Shown here piece after piece: positions 44,457-53,887 of a stretch of 64,000 nt of DNA. Where the stretch lies: the NCBI GenBank assembly GCA_963798455.1, contig CAWCTD010000003.1, forward strand, positions 3,100,001-3,164,000, given 5' to 3'. Below the pieces are notes generated by a model, which was not told the DNA's origin, ran no database searches, and saw nothing but the letters and a program-made list of their open reading frames with translations. The position numbers and the translations under genes were made by a program. Origin of the DNA: CAWCTD01 sp963798455 (lineage in GTDB: Bacteria > Acidobacteriota > Terriglobia > Bryobacterales > Bryobacteraceae). Each line of letters starts with the position of its first letter. Position 1 is the stretch's first letter.

Positions 44457-45264
44457 GCTTTTTGCTCTCTTGCCGGCGGTCCTTCTGGGACTCGCCCTTG
44501 CCGCCCGCGCCGACCAGCCCTTGCCCCGCCAGCTCGAAAAGGTGGGGGTGGAGGAGCACCTGGGCCGCGCCGTGGACATGAACCTGAGCTTCATCGCGGA
44601 GAACGGGTATCCAGTGAAGCTGGGCGATTTCTTTCACGAAGGACGGCCGGTCATTTTGGACCTGGTCTACTACTCCTGCCCGATGCTATGCAACCTCGTG
44701 CTCAACTCCCAGACCAGTGCGATGCGGGAGATCCCCTGGACCCCCGGCAGGGAGTACGAGGTGGTCACCATCAGCATCGATCCTACCGAGACGTTCGAAT
44801 TGGCGCGGCAGAAGAAGGCGACCTATCTCGCCAGCTACGAGAGGCAGACCTCCGGCTGGCACTTTCTCACCGATCACGATGGCAACGCGAAGAAACTCGC
44901 GGAACAGGTGGGCTTCCACTACACCTACGACGAGGCTGCCCATCAGTACGCGCATCAGGCGGCCATTATGATCCTGACCCCCGACGGGAAGTTGTCCCGC
45001 TACCTTTACGGCATCGATTTCCGGCCGCGTGACCTGCGCCTGGCCCTGACCGAGGCCTCCCAAGGAAAGTCCAGCCTGAGCGTGGACCGGCTCCTGCTCT
45101 TCTGTTACCACTACGATCCTCAGGCTCGTGCTTATGTGCTGTTCGCGACCAACCTGATGAAAGCGGGTGGAGCGCTCACCATTCTTGTGCTCGGTCTCTT
45201 TCTGTGGCGCCTGTGGCGCCGCGACCGGGTGAGGACGGCCCCTCGGGGGGCCCTCGAAGCCTGA
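44443..45264 (+). CDS. Sco1/SenC-family copper chaperone for cytochrome c oxidase
   Basis: 273 residues from ATG 44443, preceded by AAGGAGG. A signal peptide (SRLFALLPAVLLGLALAARA) leads to a thioredoxin-like fold. Copper ligands are C79 and C83 (CPMLC) with the distal histidine near residue 171 (HQYAHQAA). Sco proteins load the CuA centre of subunit II. Near the C-terminus is an extra transmembrane helix (AGGALTILVLGLFLWRLW), which roots the protein in the membrane from the other end. The stop overlaps the coxB start as TGATG. Confidence 0.9.
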   Translation: MRLSRLFALLPAVLLGLALAARADQPLPRQLEKVGVEEHLGRAVDMNLSFIAENGYPVKLGDFFHEGRPVILDLVYYSCPMLCNLVLNSQTSAMREIPWTPGREYEVVTISIDPTETFELARQKKATYLASYERQTSGWHFLTDHDGNAKKLAEQVGFHYTYDEAAHQYAHQAAIMILTPDGKLSRYLYGIDFRPRDLRLALTEASQGKSSLSVDRLLLFCYHYDPQARAYVLFATNLMKAGGALTILVLGLFLWRLWRRDRVRTAPRGALEA

Positions 45265-46205
45265 TGGACTGGCTGCGATCTCTGCTGCTGCCCGTCGAGG
45301 GCACACAATACGCGCGCAGGGTGGATAACCTCTACCTCTTCATCATGCTTGTGTGCGCTCTTTTCTTTGTGCTGGTAGTGGGGCTGCTGGCGGTTTTCAT
45401 TCTCCGATACCGGCGGCGCAAGCCGGGCGAGGTCACCCCTCACATCACGGAGAACCTCAAACTGGAGGTGGCCTGGACCGTCATCCCGCTGGCGATCGTG
45501 ATGGTGATCTTCTTCTGGGGTTTCAAGGGCTACATGGATGCCACGGTGGCGCCCGCGGACGCCCTGGAGATCCAGGTCACCGCCAAACAATGGCTGTGGC
45601 AATTCGAGTACCCCAACGGCACGCGCACCATCAATGAGATCCACGTGCCGGTTGGAAAGCCGGTCAAGCTGGTGATGACCTCGGATGACGTCATCCACAG
45701 CTTTTTCGTGCCCAGCTTTCGGCTGAAGGCCGACGTGCTGCCCAATCGCTACACCGAACTCTGGTTCACGCCCACGCGCGAGGGCATGCACGTTCTCCTC
45801 TGCGCCGAGTACTGTGGCCGGGGGCACTCCGACATGTCGGGCAAGATCTGGGTGGACAGCGAGGACAAGTACCAGGACTGGCTGGAAAACGGCGATCAGA
45901 GCGCGCAGTCGATGCCGTTGAAGGACCTCGGCGCCGCGCTGTACGCCAGTCGTGGTTGCGCCACCTGCCACTCCCTGGAGGGCACGCGCATCCAGGGCCC
46001 CAGTTTCAAGGGCCTCTATGGCCAACGGGCTCGCATGACCGACGGCAAGACCTTCCTGATCGACGAGAACTTCATCCGGACCACCATCCTGCAGCCGCAG
46101 GCGGAGGTTCGCGAGGGCTACCCGAACATCATGCCGAGCTTTCAGGGCCTGCTGCGTGAGCGGGAGATCCGGGCACTGATCGAGTTCATCAAGTCGCAAA
46201 AATGA
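45264..46205 (+). CDS. coxB: Cytochrome c oxidase subunit II with fused cytochrome c domain (caa3 type)
   Basis: 313 residues. Two N-terminal transmembrane helices are followed by the CuA domain: histidine ligand in IHSFFVPSF and the loop CAEYCGRGHSDM. A C-terminal cytochrome c domain has CATCH with the axial methionine in IMPSFQG. Fusion of a cytochrome c to subunit II defines caa3-type oxidases, which take electrons directly from a donor complex such as alternative complex III. It ends 7 bp before coxA. Confidence 0.93.
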   Translation: MDWLRSLLLPVEGTQYARRVDNLYLFIMLVCALFFVLVVGLLAVFILRYRRRKPGEVTPHITENLKLEVAWTVIPLAIVMVIFFWGFKGYMDATVAPADALEIQVTAKQWLWQFEYPNGTRTINEIHVPVGKPVKLVMTSDDVIHSFFVPSFRLKADVLPNRYTELWFTPTREGMHVLLCAEYCGRGHSDMSGKIWVDSEDKYQDWLENGDQSAQSMPLKDLGAALYASRGCATCHSLEGTRIQGPSFKGLYGQRARMTDGKTFLIDENFIRTTILQPQAEVREGYPNIMPSFQGLLREREIRALIEFIKSQK

Positions 46206-46212
46206 GGACCCA

Positions 46213-47800
46213 ATGCCGGACTACTTAACAGAAACCCGCGGGCTGCGCTCCTGGCTCTTCACGCTCGACCACAAGCGCATCGGCGTGATGTACTTCTGGT
46301 CCACGTTGGCGGCTTTTGCCCTGGGCGGCGTGTTCGCCATGATCATCCGCCTGTCGCTTTTGAGTCCCAAGCAGACCATCATCAGCGCGGAGACCTACGA
46401 CAAGCTCTTTACCCTGCACGGCGCGGTCATGATCTTTGTGTTCATCATTCCCAGCATTCCCGCGGCCTTCGGGAACTTTGTTCTCCCGTTGATGCTAGGG
46501 GCCAAGGACGTGGCTTTCCCCCGCCTGAACCTAGCCAGCTACTACGTCTACGTGGCCGGCACATTGATCTTGTTGGGCGGCATGCTGACCGGCGGGATCG
46601 ACACCGGTTGGACCTTCTACACTCCCTACAGTTCCACAACCGGCGGCAGCGTGACCCTCATGACCTTCGGAATATTCGTGCTGGGATTCTCCTCGGTCTT
46701 CACCGGCATCAACTTCGTCGCCACCATCCACAAGCTGCGCGCGCCGGGCATGGGCTGGTATCAGATGCCCTTGTTCGCGTGGGGCATCTATGCCACCGCC
46801 ATCATTCAGATCTTGGCAACCCCGGTGCTGGCGATCACCCTGGTGCTCCTGATCATGGAACGCGTCTTTCAGGTGGGCATCTTCGACGCCAAGCTGGGCG
46901 GAGATCCCATCTTGTTCCAGCACTTTTTCTGGTTCTACTCCCACCCGGCGGTCTATATCATGATTCTGCCGGGCATGGCCATTATCAGCGAGGTGATTCC
47001 GGTCTTCTCCCGAAAGACCATCTTCGGGTACAAGGCGATCGCCTACTCGAGCCTGGCTATTGCGTTCGTGAGTTTCCTGGTGTGGGGCCACCATATGTTC
47101 GTCAGCGGGCAGTCCCAGTTGGCGGCGGTCATCTTCTCTTTCCTCACGTTCCTGGTGGCGATCCCTTCCGGGGTCAAGATCTTTAACTGGCTGGCGACGA
47201 TGTATCGCGGCTCGATCTCTCTTCAAGCGCCCATGATTTACGCCATCATGTTTCTGGTTCTGTTCGCCATCGGCGGCCTCACCGGCCTCTTCCTGGGGGC
47301 GCTTGCCGTCGACGTTCGATCTGCACGACACCTACTTCGTCGTAGCGCACTTTCACTACGTGATGATGGGCGGCACTTTCATCGCATACCTGGCCGGCCT
47401 GCACTATTGGTGGCCCAAGATGTTTGGCCGCATGTACTCGGAGAAACTGGCGCGCCTGGCGGCCGCGCTGATCTTCGTCGGTTTCAACCTGACGTTCCTC
47501 ACGCAGTTCCTTCTGGGCAGCCGGGGAATGCCGCGGCGTTATGCCCACTACCTGCCGCAGTTCCAGCCTCTGCAAGTCCTGTCGACCATCGGGAGCTGGG
47601 TGCTGGCGCTGGGCCTGCTGATCGTCCTGGGCTATCTGGTGGCGTCTCTGCGCAAGAAACGCGATGCCCCCGACAACCCCTGGGGTGGAGCCACCTTCGA
47701 GTGGGAGACCTCTTCCCCGCCGCCAACCCACAACTTCGAACACACCCCCGTGCTGACACACGGCCCCTATGACTACGAGCCCCGGAGCGTGCCGGTATGA
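46213..47800 (+). CDS. coxA: Cytochrome c oxidase subunit I, interrupted by a +1 frameshift
   Basis: The first frame (46213 to about 47313) carries helices with the low-spin heme and CuB ligands (FTLHGAVMIF, FYSHPAVYIMILPGMA, WGHHMFVSG) and ends with GALAVDV. One extra base near 47313 then breaks the frame. Removing it gives DLHDTYFVVAHFHYVMMGG with the remaining heme ligands and continues to 47800. The corrected protein is ~528 residues. The motif YSHPAVY replaces the glutamate-containing HPEVY, placing it in the A2-type oxidases. The frameshift in an otherwise perfect essential gene is probably a sequencing error. The stop overlaps coxC (ATGA 47797). Confidence 0.9.
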
Positions 47801-48450
47801 GTGAAGGCGTCACTCCCATCCAGAGCCCCTATCTCCAGCACCATTTCACGGAAATGGAGCAGCAGGTCGACACCTCCAAGCTGGGCATGTGGCTCTTCCT
47901 GGTGACCGAGCTGCTCCTGTTTGGCGGCCTTTTCGTGGGTTATGGGATCATGGCGGGCAGGCACCCGGAAGCGTTCCGAGCGGCACATCTGCACCTGGAC
48001 CGGGCATTGGGGACTCTGAACACCGTAGTGCTGCTGGCGAGCAGCTTCACTATGGTCATGGCGGTCCTGTGCGCACGGGAGAACCGCCGAAAGGGTCTGA
48101 TCGTGTTCCTGGTCTTGACCCTGATGCTGGCGGGCGTCTTCCTTGGGGTGAAGTACGTCGAGTACTCGCACAAATTCCACGAAGGGCTGCTCCCCGGCAA
48201 GTATTACTCGCACAAGGGCGACACCGTGCCGGACGAGTTCATGTTCTTCAGCTTCTACTTCATGATGACAGGGCTCCACGGACTCCATATTCTGGGCGGC
48301 ATGGCGGTGATAGGCTGGGTGCTTCGGCGCGCATGGCTAGGCCATTTTTCGAGCGGGTACTACGCGCCGGTGGAGTTGGTGGGACTCTACTGGCACCTGG
48401 TGGACATCATCTGGATCTACCTGTTCCCGTTGCTCTATTTGGTCGGCTAG
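47797..48450 (+). CDS. coxC: Cytochrome c oxidase subunit III
   Basis: 217 residues with about six transmembrane helices, starting inside the coxA stop. Family features include LGMWLFLVTELLLFGGLF, the conserved GLHGLHILGGM, and the C-terminal VELVGLYWHLVDIIWIYLFPLLYL. Subunit III stabilises subunit I and affects proton uptake. Length fits the short bacterial form. Confidence 0.93.
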   Translation: MSEGVTPIQSPYLQHHFTEMEQQVDTSKLGMWLFLVTELLLFGGLFVGYGIMAGRHPEAFRAAHLHLDRALGTLNTVVLLASSFTMVMAVLCARENRRKGLIVFLVLTLMLAGVFLGVKYVEYSHKFHEGLLPGKYYSHKGDTVPDEFMFFSFYFMMTGLHGLHILGGMAVIGWVLRRAWLGHFSSGYYAPVELVGLYWHLVDIIWIYLFPLLYLVG

Positions 48451-48458
48451 GAGGTCTT

Positions 48459-48806
48459 ATGAAGACACATTCATACGCATCCGAGGCGCGGACTTACGGG
48501 CTGGTACTCGTTCTGCTGCTCACCCTTACGGCGATCACCGTGGCCGCGGCCGGCATTCGTTTCGAAACGCCAGCCGTGAAGGTTGCCGTGGCCCTGGTCA
48601 TAGCCACCGTGAAGGCCTCCCTGGTGGCTCTCTTCTTCATGCACCTGCGGCACGACAGGCCCATGAACGCGCTGGTCTTCGTAGCGGGGTTGGCCTTGTT
48701 GGGTGTACTATTGATGCTCACGCTGATGGATGTGGACTACCGCTTGCCCGTCCGGCCCTCCGCCGGCAGCGCTGTCATCGGCCAGACCTTCGGAAACCAT
48801 GCCTGA
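48459..48806 (+). CDS. Cytochrome c oxidase subunit IV (CoxD/CyoD-like)
   Basis: 115 residues from ATG 48459, preceded by GGAGG. Three transmembrane helices are visible with the family signature KASLVALFFMHLRHD. It is a small accessory subunit of prokaryotic heme-copper oxidases. It is the last gene of the supercluster; a short 5-bp stem (48805-48818) follows, and the subtilase gene begins 22 bp later. Confidence 0.88.
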   Translation: MKTHSYASEARTYGLVLVLLLTLTAITVAAAGIRFETPAVKVAVALVIATVKASLVALFFMHLRHDRPMNALVFVAGLALLGVLLMLTLMDVDYRLPVRPSAGSAVIGQTFGNHA

Positions 48807-48827
48807 CGCATCGGCGTCTAGAAAGAC

Positions 48828-51800
48828 ATGTGGGGTAACAACATGCCCGTGGCAGCTCGGTACGCCCTTCTCGCGTTCACATTCTGGCTGGTTTCCCCGG
48901 CGGCATTTGCCCAGTTCGCTCCGAACCGCTACGCCCTGATTCTGGAGGACCCTCCGGTAACGTCTCAATACTCCTCGCCGGCGTCCGCCCGGACTCTGGC
49001 AGCGGCTGGCTACCGTCAGCAAGTCGAGGTCCGGCAGCGGACTCTCCGCGCGGAATTGGCAGCGCGCCAGATCCAGGTTACGGGGTCCGTCAGCACGCTG
49101 CTGAACGCGATCTTCGTGGCCGCGCCCGAGTCCCGCGTGGCGGAATTGTCGGCGCTGCCGGGCGTGAGGGCGGTGGTCCCGGTGCGACGGTACAAGCTGA
49201 ACCTCAACCGGGCCACCAGCCTGGTGAATGCGCCCGCCGCCTGGGCCGCCCTGGGCGGGCAGGTCAACGGAGGGAGCGGTGTCAAAATCGGCATCCTGGA
49301 CACTGGCATCGACCAGGCGAACCCGGCGCTCCAGGACAGCTCACTGCCGATGCCGGACGGCTTCCCGAAATGCGACGGCAGTGATTGCGCCTTCACGAGT
49401 AATAAGGTGATCGTGGCCCGGAGTTATGTGCGCCAGCTTGCCGCGGGAACGTCCCCGGTGAATCCCGCCATCGACTCGCGCCCGGATGACTACTCGCCGC
49501 GCGATCATGAGGGTCACGGGACGGCGATAGCCTCAGCCGTCGCCGGCGTGATCAACACCGGTACCGTGACATTCTCGGGCATGGCGCCAAAGGCCTACGT
49601 GGGCAACTACAAGATCTACGGCTCGCCCGAAGTGAACGATTATGCGACCGACGAGGTGATCATCTCGGCGCTGGAAGACGCCATGAAGGACGGCATGGAT
49701 ATTGTGTCCTTCTCCACCGGCGGTCCGGCGTTTACCGGGCCACTGGATGGCGGCTTGCCGTGCGACACCCCCCCCGGTGTCCCGAGCGATTTGTCGGCGG
49801 CCGCCTTCGAGTGCGCCGCTCGAGCCGGCATGGTCATCGCCGTCGCGGCCGGAAACGATGGCAGTGACGGTACCTATCCTTCGTTCAACACCGTCTCCTC
49901 GCCGGCGGACGTCCCATCCGTGATTGCCGTGGGCGGGACCACGAATTCCCACTCCTTCCTCCCGACGGTCAGCGTGGAAGCCGCGGGGGCGCCCTCCAGC
50001 CTGCGGGGAATCGCCGCGAATCCGTCATCCGACGCCTATAGTCCGCCGGGCGCGATGACGGCGCCACTGATCGACGTGGCCAGCCTGGGCAACGACGGTT
50101 TGGCGTGCGCCGCGTTGCCGGCTTACTCACTCACCGGAGCATTCGCGCTGATCCAGCGCGGCACCTGCAACTTTTCGGTGAAGGCAGAGTACGCGGTACA
50201 GGCGGGTGCGGCCGGCTTGGTGTTCTACATGGCCGATGCGAGCTCGCTCATCTATCCTTCCGGCCTCTTCAGCTATTCCATCCCCGTGGCCATGATCTCC
50301 CAGGCGGACGGATCAGCTCTGAAATCTTTTCTCGCTGCCAACTCGGGGGTCCCTGCCACCATCGACCCCGGCGGGCTGGAGCAAGACTACCAGTACTTCA
50401 ACGATCTCCTCTACTTCTCCTCGTACGGACCGTCGGTGGGTGATTCTCTTCTCAAACCCGAGCTGGTTGCCCCGGGCGCGAACATGTATATGGCGGCTCA
50501 GAGTTACGACCCGCTGGGCTTCATGTACAGCTCAAACGGCTACGTGGTGGCCAGCGGCACGAGTTTTTCGACGCCGCTCGTCGCCGGCGCTGCCGCGTTG
50601 GTCTTGCAGAATCACCCCGGCTTCACGCCCGCGCAGGTCAAGTCGGCTCTGGTCAACTCCGCGTCCCAGGTCATCACGACGGATGACTCCGGCAACCCTG
50701 TCGACCCCAAGGGGGTGGGTGCGGGCAGGCTGGACGCCGGCGCCGCCGTCAGCGCCACGGTCATTTCCAACCCCGCCACGATCTCCTTCGGAGTGGTGAA
50801 GTCCGGTTCCCCGCTGCCCAGTCGGCAGCTTCAGATCACCAACAACGGCTCCGCGTCGGTGGCTCTCTCGGCCGCCGTTGTCGCGGCAACTACGAGCCCT
50901 GGCGCGACTGTGACACTGGACAAATCCAGCCTCACTCTTGCGCCCAACGCGACGACCACGCTGACCGCGAGCCTGACTGGCTCCGTGCCGCCGGCCGGTT
51001 CCTACTCGGGGAACGTGACCTTGCAGGGCACCGGTGTGTCACTCCACATCCCCTACCTGTTCCTGGTGGCGGGCGGCAGCCTTGCGACTGCAAATCTCAT
51101 CCCTCTGGCGGGCACGAGTTTCGACGGAACGGTGGGTCAGGTCATCCCGGAAGGCATCATCGCATTCAAGCTGGTGGACTCGTATGGGGTTCCCATCAGC
51201 GGCACGCCCGTGACCTGGACGGCGAGCGGAGGCGGCAGGATCTCGAGCGGCGCCGATTCCGCCACAGATTCCTACGGTATCGCCGCCGCTCAGCCAGTCC
51301 TGGGGCTGAGTCGCGGCCCTTATTCCTTCACCGCCACGGCGGGCGCTCCAGCGTCGCGCACCGTCGACGCCTGTGACGCGGGGGGCTGCCGCTACATGTT
51401 CTCCGGCACGGCGCGGGCTGTTCCCACAATCTCGCAGGGCGGCGTGGTAAATGCGGCCAGCTTCGAATCAGGCAGCCCGGTCGCCCCGGGGTCCTACATC
51501 GCGATCTTCGGTTCGGGCCTCAGTGACTTCATCGACATCGCCACGACGGACAGACTGCCGATAGCCATCGACTATGCGACGGTGAGCTTTGACGTACCGT
51601 CCGCCGGCATCAGCGTGCCGGGACATCTCATCTACGTCAGCCCCACCCAGGTCAACGTTCAGGTGCCCTGGGAGTTGCAGGGCCAAACCTCGGCGCAGGT
51701 CAAGGTGACCATCGATTTCTCCAACGGCAACGTGGTCTCGGCGCCGCTGGCGGATTATGCGCCGGCTTTCTTCGAGATCAGTCCTGGCGTGGCGGCTGCT

Positions 51801-52136
51801 CTGGATGGCAGCCTCAGCGTCATCTCCAGCGCCAACCCGGCGGTGCATGGGAACACCATCCATCTGTTTGCCAACGGACTCGGGCCAGTAAAGAACCCGC
51901 TCGCCAGCGGCGACCCCGCGCCGCTCAGCCCGCTGGACGAGACCACGACGACACCCGTGGTCACGATCGGCGGGAGCAATGCCACGGTCAGTTGGAGCGG
52001 GTTGGCGCCCGGTGCGGTGGGGCTCTATCTGATCGATGTCACCGTGCCCGCCGGCCTCACGGCCGGAACCTATCCGGTCACCGTCAGCATCGGCGGCAAG
52101 ACCCCGAAGAACAGCCCGAACCTGCCGGTGAAGTGA
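48828..52136 (+). CDS. Secreted subtilisin-family (S8) protease with PA domain and Solibacter-type C-terminal domain
   Basis: 1102 residues; ATG 48843 is an alternative start. A Sec signal ends near AAFAQ. Residues ~25-115 look like an inhibitor-type propeptide. The catalytic triad is complete: Asp in GILDTGID (~157), His in GHGTAIAS (~229), Ser in GTSFSTPLVAG (~578). A PA-type insert (YSLTGAFALIQRGTCNFSVK) lies between His and Ser. Beyond ~residue 650 come Ig-like domains, then from ~865 a domain beginning GGVVNAASFESGSPVAPGS and containing YVSPTQVNVQVPW, the TIGR03437 type described from Solibacter. Likely an extracellular protease. The neighbouring genes show no clear link. Confidence 0.9.
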   Translation: MWGNNMPVAARYALLAFTFWLVSPAAFAQFAPNRYALILEDPPVTSQYSSPASARTLAAAGYRQQVEVRQRTLRAELAARQIQVTGSVSTLLNAIFVAAPESRVAELSALPGVRAVVPVRRYKLNLNRATSLVNAPAAWAALGGQVNGGSGVKIGILDTGIDQANPALQDSSLPMPDGFPKCDGSDCAFTSNKVIVARSYVRQLAAGTSPVNPAIDSRPDDYSPRDHEGHGTAIASAVAGVINTGTVTFSGMAPKAYVGNYKIYGSPEVNDYATDEVIISALEDAMKDGMDIVSFSTGGPAFTGPLDGGLPCDTPPGVPSDLSAAAFECAARAGMVIAVAAGNDGSDGTYPSFNTVSSPADVPSVIAVGGTTNSHSFLPTVSVEAAGAPSSLRGIAANPSSDAYSPPGAMTAPLIDVASLGNDGLACAALPAYSLTGAFALIQRGTCNFSVKAEYAVQAGAAGLVFYMADASSLIYPSGLFSYSIPVAMISQADGSALKSFLAANSGVPATIDPGGLEQDYQYFNDLLYFSSYGPSVGDSLLKPELVAPGANMYMAAQSYDPLGFMYSSNGYVVASGTSFSTPLVAGAAALVLQNHPGFTPAQVKSALVNSASQVITTDDSGNPVDPKGVGAGRLDAGAAVSATVISNPATISFGVVKSGSPLPSRQLQITNNGSASVALSAAVVAATTSPGATVTLDKSSLTLAPNATTTLTASLTGSVPPAGSYSGNVTLQGTGVSLHIPYLFLVAGGSLATANLIPLAGTSFDGTVGQVIPEGIIAFKLVDSYGVPISGTPVTWTASGGGRISSGADSATDSYGIAAAQPVLGLSRGPYSFTATAGAPASRTVDACDAGGCRYMFSGTARAVPTISQGGVVNAASFESGSPVAPGSYIAIFGSGLSDFIDIATTDRLPIAIDYATVSFDVPSAGISVPGHLIYVSPTQVNVQVPWELQGQTSAQVKVTIDFSNGNVVSAPLADYAPAFFEISPGVAAALDGSLSVISSANPAVHGNTIHLFANGLGPVKNPLASGDPAPLSPLDETTTTPVVTIGGSNATVSWSGLAPGAVGLYLIDVTVPAGLTAGTYPVTVSIGGKTPKNSPNLPVK

Positions 52137-52259
52137 GCTTCGGCCGTCGGGCCGTCTACCGCCGCGTACACTTCGGGACAGCGCAAGCTGCGTGGCTCCC
52201 TGCGAGCCCAACGTAGTAGTCTGGGTGATTACCGCGACCAAAAGGAGAGCGTGAGAAGG

Positions 52260-53870
52260 ATGAATCGACGCACCGTGCTGAAGACAGCCGCATGTGCCGG
52301 CATAGCCGCGCTGGCGGCGCCTCGCCACGTGCTCGCCGCCGATGCTGAAGTCGAGGTAGCGCCATCAGCGCCTGGGGCTGAAATCAGCCCGCACATCTAC
52401 GGGCACTTCATTGAGCACCTGGGAGGGGTCATTTACGACGGAATCTGGGTCGGCGAGGACTCCAAGGTGGCCAATGACGGCGGCATCCGGAAACAGTTCG
52501 CCGATGACATGAAGCGGCTAGGCGCGCCCAATCTGCGCTGGCCAGGCGGCTGCTTCGCGGACGGCTACCACTGGCGCGACGGCATCGGGCCGGCGGCGAA
52601 GCGGCCTCGAACGGCCACCTACTGGGGCCGTCAGCTCCCGCCGGCGCTGAACGGCGCCGAGCCCAACTGGTTCGGTCTTCACGAATTTATGAGGCTGTGC
52701 CGGCTGACGGGCGCGGCGCCTTATCTGGCCGCGAATCTGGCCTCCGGCTCCCCGCAGGAGTTCCACGATTGGATCACTTACTGCAACGCGCCCGCCGGCA
52801 GCGTGAGCCTGGCTGACGAGCGTGCCGCCAACGGCGACCGCGAGGCGTTCAACGCCCGGTTTTGGGGCATCGGCAACGAAGTCTGGGGCTGCGGCGGCAA
52901 CATCAACCCTGGGGATTACATGTCCATGTACAGGCTGTTCTCCAACCAGATGCCCCCCTACGGACAGCCCTACCTGGTCGCTTGCGGTCCCCGCGGGCAC
53001 TCTCCTAACAGCGACGTACCCTGGACCACCGCGCTGTTCGAGTCCATGCAGGGAGGCCGCGGCCGCGCCCGCATCTCCGGGCTCTCGATGCACTTCTATA
53101 CAGACTTCCGGGGTATTCCGGTTTCCTCCGCCGAGTCGACGCCGCAGCAATGGTACGCCGTGCTGAAAGAGGGCCTGCGCATTGAAACGGCGATCCTGGA
53201 CAACTGGGCGGTCATGACCAAGTACGATTCCTCGCATCGCATCAAGTTCGTGATCGACGAGTGGGGAGTGTGGTACGCCCGCAGCCCCCAGATTGCCCCT
53301 GGTTTCAACCTCGCCCAGGTGGTAACACTGCGGGATGCCGTACACACGGCGATGCACTTCGACATCTTTAACCGGCACGCCGACAAGGTGTTCATGGCGA
53401 ACGTGGCGCAGACCATCAACTGCCTGCACTCCCTGTTCCTGGCGCACGAGGACAAGTACGTTCGCACGCCCGTCTACCATGTCTTCGACATGTACAAGCC
53501 TCACATGGGCGCGAAGCTGGCCCCCTGCAAGATTCAGGCCGCTGATCTCAACGTCGCCGTGCTCAACGGCCAGGCCACGCTGCCCGGCCTGTCGGCCTCA
53601 GCCTCGATCCGCGGCGGCCAGATGACGGTCACGCTGACGAATCCTTCTGTGGAAGCCGGTGTTACGGTGCGCGTGCGCGTGGCGGGCTCGCTGCGGCCCT
53701 CCGAAGCCCGGGGAACCGTCCTCACCCATCCCGCCATGAATGCCGCCAACACCTTTGACCGGCCCGACGAGGTGAAACCCGCGCCGATCAACGTCACCGT
53801 CTCCGGCGACGCAGTGACCGTGACGCTGCCCAAGCAGTCCGTGGCGGCGCTGCAACTGCGGCTGGCATGA
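52260..53870 (+). CDS. Exported alpha-L-arabinofuranosidase, GH51
   Basis: 536 residues from ATG 52260; a GTG at 52251 with better spacing to AAGGAG is an alternative. A Tat-like leader (NRRTVLKTAACAGIAALAAP) is followed by the GH51 barrel: HIYGHFIEHLGG at the start, the acid/base glutamate E207 in GIGNEVWG, and the nucleophile E334 in VIDEWGVW. The C-terminal ~130 residues form the usual beta-sandwich. The enzyme cleaves terminal arabinofuranosyl groups from hemicelluloses and pectin, releasing arabinose. Followed by a convergent ribokinase gene. Confidence 0.92.
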   Translation: MNRRTVLKTAACAGIAALAAPRHVLAADAEVEVAPSAPGAEISPHIYGHFIEHLGGVIYDGIWVGEDSKVANDGGIRKQFADDMKRLGAPNLRWPGGCFADGYHWRDGIGPAAKRPRTATYWGRQLPPALNGAEPNWFGLHEFMRLCRLTGAAPYLAANLASGSPQEFHDWITYCNAPAGSVSLADERAANGDREAFNARFWGIGNEVWGCGGNINPGDYMSMYRLFSNQMPPYGQPYLVACGPRGHSPNSDVPWTTALFESMQGGRGRARISGLSMHFYTDFRGIPVSSAESTPQQWYAVLKEGLRIETAILDNWAVMTKYDSSHRIKFVIDEWGVWYARSPQIAPGFNLAQVVTLRDAVHTAMHFDIFNRHADKVFMANVAQTINCLHSLFLAHEDKYVRTPVYHVFDMYKPHMGAKLAPCKIQAADLNVAVLNGQATLPGLSASASIRGGQMTVTLTNPSVEAGVTVRVRVAGSLRPSEARGTVLTHPAMNAANTFDRPDEVKPAPINVTVSGDAVTVTLPKQSVAALQLRLA

Positions 53871-53887
53871 ACTGTCGCCTTTTGGGC

